A DNA stretch of 64,000 nt from Linnemannia elongata (GCA_036320915.1 JAXBDG010000014.1:1178001-1242000), one strand, 5' to 3'; shown: positions 24,201 through 34,267, numbered from the stretch's first letter. Program-made: numbers and translations. The notes: generated from the sequence alone by a model not told the origin.

Positions 24201-26644
24201 CCGGTGTCCCCACTGGCACTGACCAGACCATCCTCAAGTTGATCCCTGTTGTCGGTACTCCTATCGCCCAGATCCTTGTCAACGGGTCTGCTCTTGCCTT
24301 TGATGCCGTCACGCTGATCAACCCCACCGAGACCAGCTTCTCTACTGATATTGTCGGCGCCATCACCAAGACCGGACCTCTGGATGCCGAGATTGTGTTC
24401 CCCAACCCTCTCACCGTGTCGTACAACGGCAAGGCGCTCGGATCGATGGCGATGCCCACTGTCAAGGCGATCGCCAACCAGGGTGCTGCCTTGGATCTGA
24501 AGAACGTTAATTTCACGATCTCAGACGGCGCTGCATTTGCTGATTTCACCAGCTTTGCTCTGAACAATGAGAAGTTTGACTGGACGATCTCGACTACTGG
24601 AATTGTTGTCAACGCCATGGGAGCCTCTCTCCCCGGTGTGTCGATGACCAAGACTGTAACTCTCGACGGCTTCAACAAGCTGCCTGGCCTGCAGCTGCTA
24701 GGCTATAACATTAGCGCCATCGATTCGGCAGGTATGCACATGGTCATCAGTGCCTCGCTCAAAAACCCCTCGACTATTGGTATGACTATTCCTGTCTCGC
24801 AGTTCGACACCCAGTTCGCCGGTCACGTTCTTGGACCAGCATTCGCCTACAACATGGCCTTGGTTCCCCACAGCAGTTCGAGCTTTGCCCTGAACGCCAC
24901 CATCGCTGCTGACGGCACCGACAAGACGCCCTACATCAAGGGTATCTTCCACAACGCGTTGACTGGTGTCGCCACTCCTCTCAAGGCCCAGGGTGTCGGC
25001 GCCCCCGGTGTTTCGTGGTTGAACGCTGCTATCAAGAGTCTCCTCCTTGATACTGCCCTTCCTCCTCTCCAGGAGCCCCCAATCTCGTCAGTGACTATCA
25101 ACTCGATGGAGATGGACTTTGCCTGCGGTGAGGCCTGTATCTGGTCTCCTAATGCCAAGTCGAGTATCACAGCGGATACCAGGCTCCCCTTTGCCAACGG
25201 TGCGCCCATCAAAAGGCTGGCCCAGAATGTTCAAATCCTTGACGAGAAAGGTCAAGTTGTCGGTAGACTCAAGACTGAGTACTCTGAAGCCACCACCATC
25301 GGCTCCAAGGTCTCGACCAACACCCCTGCTGCTCCCTTGGTCGTTGCTGCTGGCGATCACGACACCTACACTGCCTTTGTCGGCGCCTTGAACCTGGCCA
25401 CCAATTACACACTCGGTCTCCGCGGCACAGCTGACTCTATGTTGGATCTTGGCCCATTCGGTCTGATCGAGATCCAAGGCATTCCTATCGATGTCAAGAC
25501 TTCGATTGCCGGTCTTCAAGGACTCAAAAACATCCAGTTCATCTCGCTCGTTGAGCTCTACACCAACTTTAATGCTGGGTTCTCCTTCGTCACCACCATT
25601 GTCAATATTCACAATCCCAGTCAGCTTACCCTTAACATTGGCACCATGGGCATGGCTGCAGGATACAAGGGGTACGAAGATGCAAACAGAATCGGATACA
25701 CCGAGATCTTTAATCTTCGCCTCGTCCCAGGCGACAACATTGTCCCCTCGCTCCTTGGCCAAGGCTTCTACGCACCTAGTGCTGGTCCCTTCGGGGATGA
25801 CCTCACTAAGCTTTCCCCCACTATGACTTTGTGGGCCAACTCGACTGCGACTTCTAATCCCGCTTTGAACGCTGGACTGTCGACACTCAAGACAACTCTT
25901 GTCCTTCCCCAGAACCTCATTGTTCCCAACCCTCCACCACCAGCATACAGCAACGTCTGGACTGTCAAGATCTTGGATAACACTGTCAATGACGGCATCA
26001 TCGAGATGACTACCACATTCAGTAACTCATTCCTCTATGAGTTCTTGGTGACGGGAGATGCTACCAAGGCAGATAACGATTTTGCCTTTGACCCGTCTTT
26101 CCTCACCATTCAAGCTCCAGGATACAATGCATTCAGCCCCTTCCGATTCACGAATGATATGCAGTACACTCTTAAGACCGGCGAGTCCAAGACCGTCACT
26201 TTCAAGATGAAGCTCCAGAGAGTCGGTACACAGGAGTTTATGCTCAAGTTCATTGAAGGCATTATACCCGCAGCCGCCGCTGGTCCCCTCAATTCATTGG
26301 CTGTCACCTGGTCACCCAAGGTTGCCATCCCCGGCTACCCCATTGGAATGGCGCCAGACATGAGCAGCAGCATTTTCTACCCCGGGACCGGAGGTCTCCT
26401 CACACTACACACTGGACCTGATTTTGCCTCGATCAAGAATTGGTACTACAGGGAATACAACTACACCGGCACACCCTCCCCTGTTAACCCTCCAACAACA
26501 ACCACAACCACCCTTCCTACCCTAACCACCCCTCCTGTTGTTCCCACTGATACTTCTCTGCCTACTACGCCTACAACCGTTGAGCCTACCGTCGCCCCTA
26601 CCGTCTCACCTACCGTCTCCCCTACCATCGCACCCGCGGCTTAA
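21274..26644 (+). CDS. DUF3712-like type II membrane protein, complete copy B
   Basis: Exons 21274-21504, 21773-21936, 22124-22311 and 22452-26644 give 1591 aa. Residues 1-77 differ from copy A by a single visible substitution (A to T at residue 42, just inside the membrane segment); residues 78 to about 1226 appear identical; residues 1227-1591 are related but clearly diverged, with a Thr-rich tail (repeated TT, then 'PTVSPTVSPT') instead of A's PTP/PSP tail. Topology and domains are as in copy A: cytosolic acidic N-terminus, RRRK, one membrane span, then repeated beta-sandwich units including two DUF3712-type units. It diverges from A and is followed by spacer S2 and ML copy 2, which run in the same direction. 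Function is unknown; a vacuolar or cell-surface scaffold role is inference. Confidence 0.85.
21720..25546 (+). repeat. Homogenised inverted-repeat tract, arm in gene B (pairs with 5727-9553)
   Basis: Same length and apparently same sequence as the arm in gene A. The left end falls in intron 1 next to a small indel difference ('CTTACTATTGG' against 'CTACTTTTGG' with extra bases in A); the right end is followed at once by unrelated codons ('LVELYTNF' here, 'VVQINPDF' in A). Confidence 0.85.
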
Positions 26645-27669
26645 TTGTCTTCGTTATGTTTCTTCCGCAATCTTTTTCTATCTTTCCGCCCCACTGATCT
26701 AATTCCCTCTGTTACAACCTCATGTCCTTGATACCATTGAACAATTATATTCTTGGTCAAAATATACCGCGTAATTTCACAAAATTAAACACTCACGACC
26801 TTCGTTATTATCCCTTTGGCCATTTGAAATCGCTGTACATCAAAAACAAAATGCGCAGATGCGAAATAATATCGTCATGATGGGCTCGAACTATGCGCAC
26901 TAAAATTTTAGAATGCTTGCCATTTGAATTTCATTTCGTCAGGGTATTTGTCGCAACTTCAACGTTTTTTTTTTTTTTTTTTGGCACTGCCCGATGTTAC
27001 TCCTTTTGACATTTGAAATTGTACCCCCTTCCCCATCGCCCCTCTCCTCCTATTATGATAATGTTATCTCCTAAACAATATCGGGTTCCTCAAACAATGT
27101 CCGTTCATTTCTGCCTTTCTCTTCGTATTCTCTACCTTTCTTTTGAGTACATAGTGTGGGTTTATATACAGCGCCGTTGCCAAAAGAATTTGCCTATTAT
27201 TATTTTTTTGAGTAAAAATACAAAAAATATCGACACTGTACAATGTTTGACGCTTGTTATCCAATTGTCCTGCTATGCCTCTTTTCCCTTCCTCGCCTGG
27301 TAGGTAAATACTTGAATTGCTAGGACTGAAGTCAAACAAGATTACTATTTCTCCTCTTTTGCTTGCTACCTGTGTTCTTTTTCCCCCAAAGCGCGTTGGC
27401 AGATAGGCCCCGCGCGTGAGGACAAAAATCCTCTACAACGCCATTTGTTTGTTCTACTTGTTGTGTTTGGTCCCATGTGAAGAGGTACAAAAAGAAAAAA
27501 AATAACAGCTCCCCTTTTCTGTGTCTTGCATTTATGCTGTGTAAACAAAACAAAAAACAAAAAGAGGTACTTTTTCCAACATACGACGCCCCCACTCACC
27601 AGCATCATTATCAGCGTTGAACTGAATGTGGAGGCATTCCCAAATGTATTTCTTTGCTGCAGTCTCGAG

Positions 27670-27716
27670 GTAGTTGTGGGTTCGCCCCCTCTGAGCTCTT
27701 CGAACGGTCAAACTAC
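27670..27716. other. Conserved imperfect hairpin in spacer S2
   Basis: The arms GTAGTTGTGGGTTCG and CGAACGGTCAAACTAC pair imperfectly around a loop with CTGAGCTC. It is the mirror image of the hairpins in S1 and S3. Confidence 0.45.
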
Positions 27717-28379
27717 AGTCTGAGTGGAGACTCCGTTCATTGTTTCTACACTTACGCTCGTGGGCACAAGTAAGATACGCCTTTCCACACATATAGTTTT
27801 GCCCTCTATCCTCCATATATTCCACTCCGACAAACAGAGAGCGCGTCGATTCCTTTTATGCCTGTGTTCTATATGATCCCCGCCTTCACACGGATCTAAG
27901 AAAGCACATAGACACCAGTTCTCTTGTTCTCCTTTCATTTTCCAGTTTCTATCTATGCAAACACAGACATAAAAGGCGTAACCAGATGTAGAGAAGAGCC
28001 GTGAGAAGATTGAATTTTCTTTGTACTCTTCCAAGTCAATCCAAAGTCAAATGCTGGTAATGCATTTTGTGTGTTTTGCGTAAAAGTTGTACGAAAGAGT
28101 GTCTCTCGCTTTATCCTTCTCACATTTCTTTTTAGAAATGGGACACAAAAACGGCTGAAACGACATGCAATAAAATAATGTTAGCACGTATGAACCAAAG
28201 GAACCAAGGGAGCGATGGTTTGGAGTGATTGTAAGGAAAAGGCGTGGCGTTCTTTTCCTTTCTTTTGTCTTTGTGTACGCTTATTTCGCATGCACATCGT
28301 TCCCGCATTGAGAGGAGACAATTGAGCACAAAGAATGAAGAGTCGAGAAGTATAGCGCACTACACTCACATGATTGTCG

Positions 28380-28382
<3 letters not shown>

Positions 28383-28431
<49 letters not shown>
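28383..28431. repeat. (TC)24 microsatellite
   Basis: About 24 uninterrupted TC units. Spacers S1 and S3 carry short or interrupted GA tracts at the mirrored position, so this copy has expanded. Confidence 0.95.
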
Positions 28432-28436
<5 letters not shown>

Positions 28437-28625
28437 CATTTTCTTTCTTTCAACATGCGACGATGGTCTACTCAAAGCTTGATTTTACTCATTCCTATCG
28501 ACCTTTTCATCAACCCAAGCTCAAGTACTATTACGCACTCACGCACTCACACATACGTTCAATTGCTCTCTCTCCTTCTAGCCCCGCTCCTTACTCCCAT
28601 TCTATCTCTCTCTGTCCCATTCCTG

Positions 28626-28660
28626 TCGCTGGTTGCCTGTGTGCATTGACAGGCACCATT
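28626..28660 (+). promoter_or_regulatory. Conserved upstream element of ML gene copy 2
   Basis: It contains GGTTGCCTGTGTGCATTGAC followed by AGGCACC, the reverse complement of the element upstream of ML copies 1 and 3, at the same distance from the TATA box. Confidence 0.5.
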
Positions 28661-28679
28661 TAGAGTATCCCCGATTTTG

Positions 28680-28687
28680 TATAAATA
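28680..28687 (+). promoter_or_regulatory. TATA box of ML gene copy 2
   Basis: TATAAATA, 74 bases upstream of the ATG, matching copies 1 and 3. Confidence 0.7.
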
Positions 28688-28753
28688 CTAAACGTCCGCA
28701 CTCTGCTTCCCTTACTCCTCCTTCCACACCACTTCACCCCATTTAATATAACA

Positions 28754-29458
28754 ATGAAGTTCATCACTGCCATCACCGCCCTCGCCACAGCTGCTGCAGT
28801 TGCCTCTGCATTGCCTCCTCCCGGTAACTTCTCAATCTGTGCCAGCGGCCCCACCCAGTTGGCATTGACTAGCTTCACCCTGAGCCCTTCGCCCATGTGT
28901 ATCGGAAAAGAGTTCTGCTACACCGCTACTGGAAACCTGAGCACCAGCATTATCGATGGTGCTACATTGTCCATCACGGGGAGATGGTATGGTCGACTTG
29001 TGTACACTGATAACGCCAACTTATGTGACGCACTCGCAGCTGGTGGTCATAAGGGTTGCCCTATCTCTGCAGGACTGGTCACCCTCACGATCTGCCGCAA
29101 ATTGAAGCTCAATTTACCTCCGAACGTAACGTTATCTATCATCCTTGATTGTAGCAAGATTACTGTTATAAAGACTTGATATGCATAACAGACACTTCAT
29201 CCTACGTCCTTCTATTTTGGTACTTTGTTGGATATGAATAGATTGGAATGGTATTCCAAGCAAACGCCGTCAACGGTGATGGAATCAGCATATTCTGCCA
29301 AACGGGTAGGTCCTTGTTTGTGTTTGCGTCTGTTTGGCTCTTTCCTCTAGCGCGGTTTATCACGTTTACCATGTTTCTCTACTAACGTCTGTTTTCGTTT
29401 TGGAAAAAACTTGGTGTAATTAATATTTATAGCAACCAACTATGGCGTCCAGTGCTAG
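28754..29458 (+). CDS. Secreted ML-domain (NPC2-like) lipid-binding protein, copy 2
   Basis: Exons 28754-29125, 29242-29305 and 29433-29458 (153 aa). Reading exon 1 without splicing gives a false tail after 'LPPN'; splicing restores 'VNGDGISIFCQT' and a terminal 'VQC', matching the other copies exon for exon (64-nt exon 2, 26-nt exon 3). A signal peptide (MKFITAITALATAAAVASA) is followed by the ML core with 'SPSPMCIGKEFCYTATG', 'GRLVYTDNANLCDAL' and 'CPISAGLVTLTIC'. The product should be secreted or vacuolar and bind a lipid. It is downstream of gene B in the same direction and convergent with the pseudogene at 29997-31285. Confidence 0.85.
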
Positions 29459-29996
29459 CGCGTTGATGTTGACCACTGCTGCGCCTTTCATCTCCACTCA
29501 CCATCGCCGCATTTCTTGCTATGCTTCCTTCACCAACCCTGTGTCTCCCGCAGTGTCTACGCTTTTACACAAATAAACAAGCCGCCTTCTTTGACTATTC
29601 AGGTGCATGATGTAACCCTCTTCACAGTTTGCGCGGCGGAATGCATTCAAGAGTACTGTATTTGAGAAAAGAACGACCTTTTATTCCTGACCCACAAGTT
29701 ACAAATGAACTTACATCGCGATCAAGAAGAACAACACAGCTGAAGTACAATGCCTCATTTGGGTAGATTATGAGTTTAGAGAAAGAACAAGGCGACGCGA
29801 TTTGGAGATGAATGTTGAGATAAAGAAAATTACAACTTTTATTGTTGACCGTGAGCATAATTGTTTCATGGCTGGTATCAAAGAGAGCACGAAAGGTGGA
29901 TGGGACTGGAGAGAAAAGAAAACGAGATCCAAAAACAGGAATGTTGAGTGGAAATGGGGAAAAAAGAAAACATAGACACGATAGAAATGGAAATGT
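29459..29996. other. Convergent 3' flank, module 2
   Basis: Inverted homologue of 1247-1800. It holds no gene. The mirrored AATAAA poly(A) signal is retained at 29838-29843. Confidence 0.65.
29838..29843 (-). terminator. Retained poly(A) signal downstream of pseudogene psi-2
   Basis: AATAAA on the minus strand in the same sequence context (CAACAATAAAAGTTG) as at 1402-1407. Confidence 0.4.
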
Positions 29997-31285
29997 TTAC
30001 ACAGTGGGCGCACTCACGGGTGGAGAAGACACGACGAGCGACGGTGGAACAGCGGGAAAAGGAGATGGCTAGGGCTGGGGTTGGTTGTGGGACTTGGGAC
30101 AGCGACTGGAGGGGATGGAGGCAAAGATGTGGACGTAGGCGAAGGATGAGCTTTCCCTGTTGGTGAATGAGGGAAACGGAGGACGGCTGGGGTAGTGGTG
30201 ATATTGAATTGTTTATAGAACCAACCTTTGATTATGGAAGCCAGATACAACCTTGAGTGTTATATAGTCCGTCTCTGGAGAAGCTGAAGCAGTGGAGAAA
30301 TCTAGGTACAGGATGTCATTCATGGTGGTCAGGGTAACCTTTGGAGTCCAGTTGACTTACGCCTTTGCTAAATGATCCAGAGGCGCCTAAATTGATAAGG
30401 GTATTCATGCTGTCCACAAGCGTAGACGCATTGAGACTCTTTTCCTGGAGCTTCATCTTGAAGGTGATAGGAGCGACTGTCCCGGTTTGACGGTGAATGA
30501 GAAATCCGGCAGGAACATCAGCTGGATAAACTCGCAGTGAATATTCCGAAGTAGGATGAGTCACTGGCTAGGACAGATTAGGATATCTTGGTATCGCCGA
30601 CAATAATAATATTGACAAAGGAAGGGATGCCAACAACAGGGATCAACTTGAAGATGGTCTGGTCAGTGTCAGTGAGACATCGGTCTGGGTGTGGAGCATC
30701 GTGACCTGGTAGTCGCCGACCTTGACAGTGGTGGTCATGGTGATGTCGATAACAAGTCCAGCCATATCCTTGGTCACAAAGTCGGCAACATTGAAACCAA
30801 CAAGGAGGGCCGGTGAAGGGTTGCCACCAGCCTGGAGAGCGAGCAGACCGTCCAGGACAGCAGTGTTCAATCCATTAGAGACAGCCTGGGCGCGGATTAA
30901 GGTGACAAGATCGTGGGGGTTGGTGTTCATAAGAAGAGGCGCAGTGATGGTGCCAGCTCCAACACCGGGGATAACTGGAGGAGTGCCAAAGGTCGAGACA
31001 ACAGATCCAAGAGCGACACCGTTAAAGGAGATCTTGAAGTCAATCGACAAGATGGTCATGGGAGGAGTAAAGGGGTTGTTGACAGTGACCACAGTCTGAG
31101 CGAGACCATCGACAAGGGTGGTGTCGAGAACAACAAGCGAGGCACCAGCGAGGAGCTTGGTAGGGAGACCAGGCATCTGTGTCTGAATGTTCAATGCACC
31201 AAAGGCAAGGTTGAGCGACTCGACAGCAGTGCTGGTTGGAGTACCGACAAAGCTTTCAGTGGCATCGGCGTCCGTCATGTCTTTT
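29997..31285 (-). pseudogene. psi-2: chimeric, deleted DUF3712-like pseudogene
   Basis: On the minus strand, 31265 to about 30640 matches the centre of genes A/B ('VGTPTSTAVESLNLAF' to 'TILKLIPVVG') with few substitutions. At about 30630 it jumps straight into a beta-type C-terminus ('SFVNIIIVGDTKIS', like 'YFVDMTVVGDAKIS' of the left-edge gene) and continues with frameshifts and stops through 'TLINLGASGSF' and 'WFYKQFNITTTP' to a Pro-rich tail. About 1.77 kb of coding sequence is missing at the join. The N-terminal exons and promoter are absent; homology stops near 31285. It is not expected to make a functional protein. Confidence 0.85.
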
Positions 31286-31797
31286 CCACCTGTGGCCGCA
31301 CCTGTTACTTTAACATTTTCTTTGTCTTTTTTATTTTCTCCACTTTTCACTCAGCTCCCGTCTCATTCAAATTTCGTTTGATACTGAAGTCAATGAAATG
31401 AGTGTGCTTACGGCCAACAACAGAAATTGTAATTTTCTTTAGCTCAACACTCATCTCCAACTCGCATCGCTTTGTTCTCTCTCATAAAGTCAAGAACCTA
31501 CCCAAATGTGGTGCCTCTACTTCCGCTATACATTTTTTTTTGGTCGTGATGTCGATGCATTTGTAACTTGTAGGGTCATGAATAAAAGGTCCTTCCTTCT
31601 CTCAAGGACATAAGCCTTGAATGGATTTTAACGCGCAAAACAAGGGGAGTGGTCATCTCATGCATCAAAATAGGCAAAACAAGAGGGTTATTCATTTACA
31701 GTATTTGTATTGAAACTGCGGGTGGCAAAGGCTTGGTATTGGAAGCGCAGCAAGTAATATGGAGATTATGATGGGGCAAGAAATGGTGTTGCAGTGA
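31286..31797 (+). repeat. Orphan 3' flank of a lost DUF3712-like gene (module 3)
   Basis: From about 31320 it matches the 3' flank at 1310-1640 in direct orientation, for example around 31430 'AATTGTAATTTTC' and 31560 'TTTGTAACTTGTAGGGTC'. The coding part that should precede it is gone and is replaced by psi-2 in opposite orientation, so a rearrangement breakpoint lies near 31285-31320. Confidence 0.65.
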
Positions 31798-32496
31798 TTA
31801 ACATCCCAGGACAGCAGAGTTGGTCTCTAAAAATATTAAGCCATTGTTTTTTTGAAACGAAAAGGGCCGTTAGTAGTGAAACATTGCAAACGCGATGAAC
31901 AGTGCAGAGAAGAAAAAAAAATCAAACACCACAAAGGCGTACCCTTTTGGCAGAATAAATTGCCTCCATCACCGTTGACGGCCTCTACTTGGAATAATAT
32001 TCGGATCTGTGTGCATATTCAATGAGATACCAATATAAAAGGACGGAGGATGTAATGTCAGTTGTTCGTACCAGGCCCCTACAACAATACCCTGCTCAAA
32101 TCAGGCGACAGAATACTTTACGTTAGGAACCAAATTGGGGCGCACGTTGCGGCAGATTCTGAGGGTAACCGGTCCTGCGGGGATGGTGCAGTTCTTGTGA
32201 CCACCAGCAATGAGTGCGTCACATAGGTTGGCGTTGTCATTGTAGAAGAGTCGACCAAGATATCTTCCGCTGATTCTCAATGTGGCACCATCGACTATGC
32301 CGGTATTCAGGGTTCCAGTAGCGGTATAACAGGCTTGTTTTCCAACGCACATAGGCGAAGGGCTGAGGGTAAAGGTAGTCAACGCCAACTGTTTGGGGTA
32401 GCTGTCACAGCTTGAGAAGTTACCGGGAGGAGGCAATTCTACAGATGCCACTGTAGCGGCAGTGGCGAGTGCGGCGATAGTAGCGATGAACTTCAT
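31798..32496 (-). CDS. Secreted ML-domain (NPC2-like) lipid-binding protein, copy 3
   Basis: Exons 32496-32122, 32006-31943 and 31826-31798 (155 aa). The signal peptide (MKFIATIAALATAATVASV) and ML core are intact: 'SPSPMCVGKQACYTATG', 'LGRLFYNDNANLCDAL', 'CTIPAGPVTLRIC'. Exon 2 (64 nt) gives 'VNGDGGNLFCQK', and exon 3 is 29 nt, three longer than in the other copies, still ending in Cys. The reading frame and splice sites are preserved even though the neighbouring DUF3712-like sequences are pseudogenes, which suggests the ML gene is under its own selection. Likely role: extracellular or vacuolar lipid binding. Confidence 0.85.
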
Positions 32497-32566
32497 TGTT
32501 TTGGTCGTGAGGGATGGAGTAGTATTGAAGGAGGAGTATAGGTGGAAACAGAGTGGGGATGTTTTA

Positions 32567-32574
32567 TATTTATA
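32567..32574 (-). promoter_or_regulatory. TATA box of ML gene copy 3
   Basis: TATAAATA on the minus strand, 71-78 bases upstream of the ATG. Confidence 0.7.
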
Positions 32575-32593
32575 CAAAATCGGGATACTCAGA

Positions 32594-32630
32594 ATGGTGC
32601 CTATCAATGCACACAGGCAACCAGCGTCGA
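32594..32630 (-). promoter_or_regulatory. Conserved upstream element of ML gene copy 3
   Basis: GGTGCCTATCAATGCACACA followed by GGCAACCAGCGTCGAC, matching the elements of copies 1 and 2. Confidence 0.5.
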
Positions 32631-33037
32631 CTCTTTTTTTGCGCGCGCGAATTGATGCAAAAGGGGACAGAAAGAGATAGAATGGAAGTAAGGAGCGGAG
32701 CTAGAAGGAGAGAGCGAGAAATTGTATGTATGTGTGAGTGCGTGATTGCGGAATAGCACATAAGCTTGGATAGGTGAAAATGGTGATACAAACGTGTAAA
32801 CGCAGACTTTAAATGGACCATCGTTGCATATTGAAGGAGGGAAAATACAGAGAGAGAAAGAGAGTGAGGGAGAGAGAAAGAGAAACGATAATCATTTAAG
32901 CTTAATGAGCTGCAGTTCTCGATTCCTTTTCTTTGAGCTCAATCATCTCCCCGTTGCGAGAACGATGTACATGCGAAAATAAGCGCACACAAAGACTTTT
33001 CCTCACAGACATCCCAAACCATCGTTCTCGTTGTTGT

Positions 33038-33060
33038 CCCCCCCCCCCCCCCCCCCCCCC
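33038..33060. repeat. C23 homopolymer
   Basis: An uninterrupted run of 23 C; the equivalent sites of S1 and S2 have mixed T/C-rich sequence. On the other strand this is G23, able to form quadruplex structures. Confidence 0.95.
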
Positions 33061-33550
33061 TACATGCCAACACTCTTTTCTTATCTGTCATTTGACCTAC
33101 TACTCTTGTGTCCCATTTCGAAAAGAAAATGTGAAAGGGATACAGCAAAACACATTTTTTTATACAACTTGTACGCCAAACACACAAAGATGCATTGCCT
33201 GCATTTGACTGTGGATTCACTTCAAACAGTACAAAGAAAATTTAATCTTCTCACGGTCCTTCTTTATATCTGGTTGCGCCTTTTGTGCATAGCGGAAAGC
33301 TGGAGGACAAGGGAGAACAAGAGAACTGCTGTTTATGTGCTTTCATAGACCCGCGTGAAGGCGGGGAACAAAACAAATAGACCACAAACACAAAAGGAAT
33401 CACCGCGCCCTCAGTTTGTCGGAGTGGGATATATGGAGGATAGAGGGCAAAAATATATGTGGGGATGGCGTATCGTATCTCTCTTGTGTACACGAGCGTA
33501 TGTGAAGAAACAAAATCTAAAGTCTTTTGAGTGGTCTCTCCATTCAGACT

Positions 33551-33597
33551 GTAGTTTGACCGTTCGAAGAGCTCAGAGGGGGCGAACCCACAACTAC
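33551..33597. other. Conserved imperfect hairpin in spacer S3
   Basis: The arms GTAGTTTGACCGTTCG and CGAACCCACAACTAC surround AAGAGCTCAGAGGGGG. The block is the same as the mirrored block in S2. Confidence 0.45.
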
Positions 33598-34267
33598 CTC
33601 GATACTGCAGCAAAGAAATACATTTGGGAATGCCTCCACATTAAGTTCAACGATGATATTGACGTTGGTGAGTGGGGGCGTTGTATGTTGGAAAGAGTAC
33701 CTCTTTTTGGTTTCTGTTTTGTTTACACAGCATAAATGCGAGACACAGAAAAAGGGGGCTGTTGTTTTTTTTTTCTTGTACCTCTTCACATGGGACCAAA
33801 CACAAGAAGTAGAACAAACAAATGGCGTTGTAGAGAAAATTTGTCCTTACGCGCGGGGCCTATCTGCCAATGCGATTTGAGGGGGAGAAGAACACAGGTA
33901 GCAAGCAACAGAGGGGAACGAGTAATCTTGTTCGACTTCAGTCCTAGCAATTCGACCATTTACCCAGCGGGTGAAGAAAAAGAAACCTAGTAAGAATATC
34001 TAACAACAAGTATCAAACATTGTCTATGAATTTATTCAATGCACTCAAAAGGAAAGCGGGTAACACGAAAAGAAAAGAAAAGAGTAGAAGCTAATTGAGG
34101 GAGCCGATATCGTGGGGAGAACATTAACAACAAAGGTCATAAGCGTTTGATTTCATGAAATAACGCGGTTTATTTTGACAAAGTAATAGTTCAGTGGTTT
34201 CAAAGGCATAAGGTTGTGTACAAGAAAATTAAGTCGGGGTGGATGTAAAAGGAGGGGAAGAAGAAAA

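Larger units (their letters stand above)
26645..28620. repeat. Module spacer S2 (inverted homologue of S1 and S3)
   Basis: No credible gene. The first ~130 bases are the 3' UTR of gene B, with 'AACAATTATATTCTTGGTCAA' resembling the 3' flank of gene A. The rest matches S1 and, more closely, S3 in inverted orientation; about 56 bases around the hairpin are the same in S2 and S3. It contains a T18 run near 26967 and a (TC)n microsatellite. Confidence 0.75.
32631..34267. repeat. Module spacer S3 (homologous to S1 and S2)
   Basis: No credible gene. It aligns in direct orientation with S1 and inverted with S2, being much closer to S2. It holds an interrupted GA tract near 32850, a C23 run and the hairpin. 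The last ~130 bases match the 3' flanks of genes A and B. Confidence 0.75.

Noticed and set aside
28244..28663. 139-aa frame reading through the (TC)24 tract
   Set aside because: A Ser/Leu repeat produced by the microsatellite; it lies in the promoter spacer of ML copy 2.
33355..33735. Open frame in spacer S3 with a matching frame in S2 (27532-27825, minus), sharing 'AAKKYIWECLHI'
   Set aside because: Nearly all differences between the two readings change the amino acid, the frame is broken in S1, and the nucleotide similarity is explained by module duplication. There is no sign of purifying selection, start context or domain.
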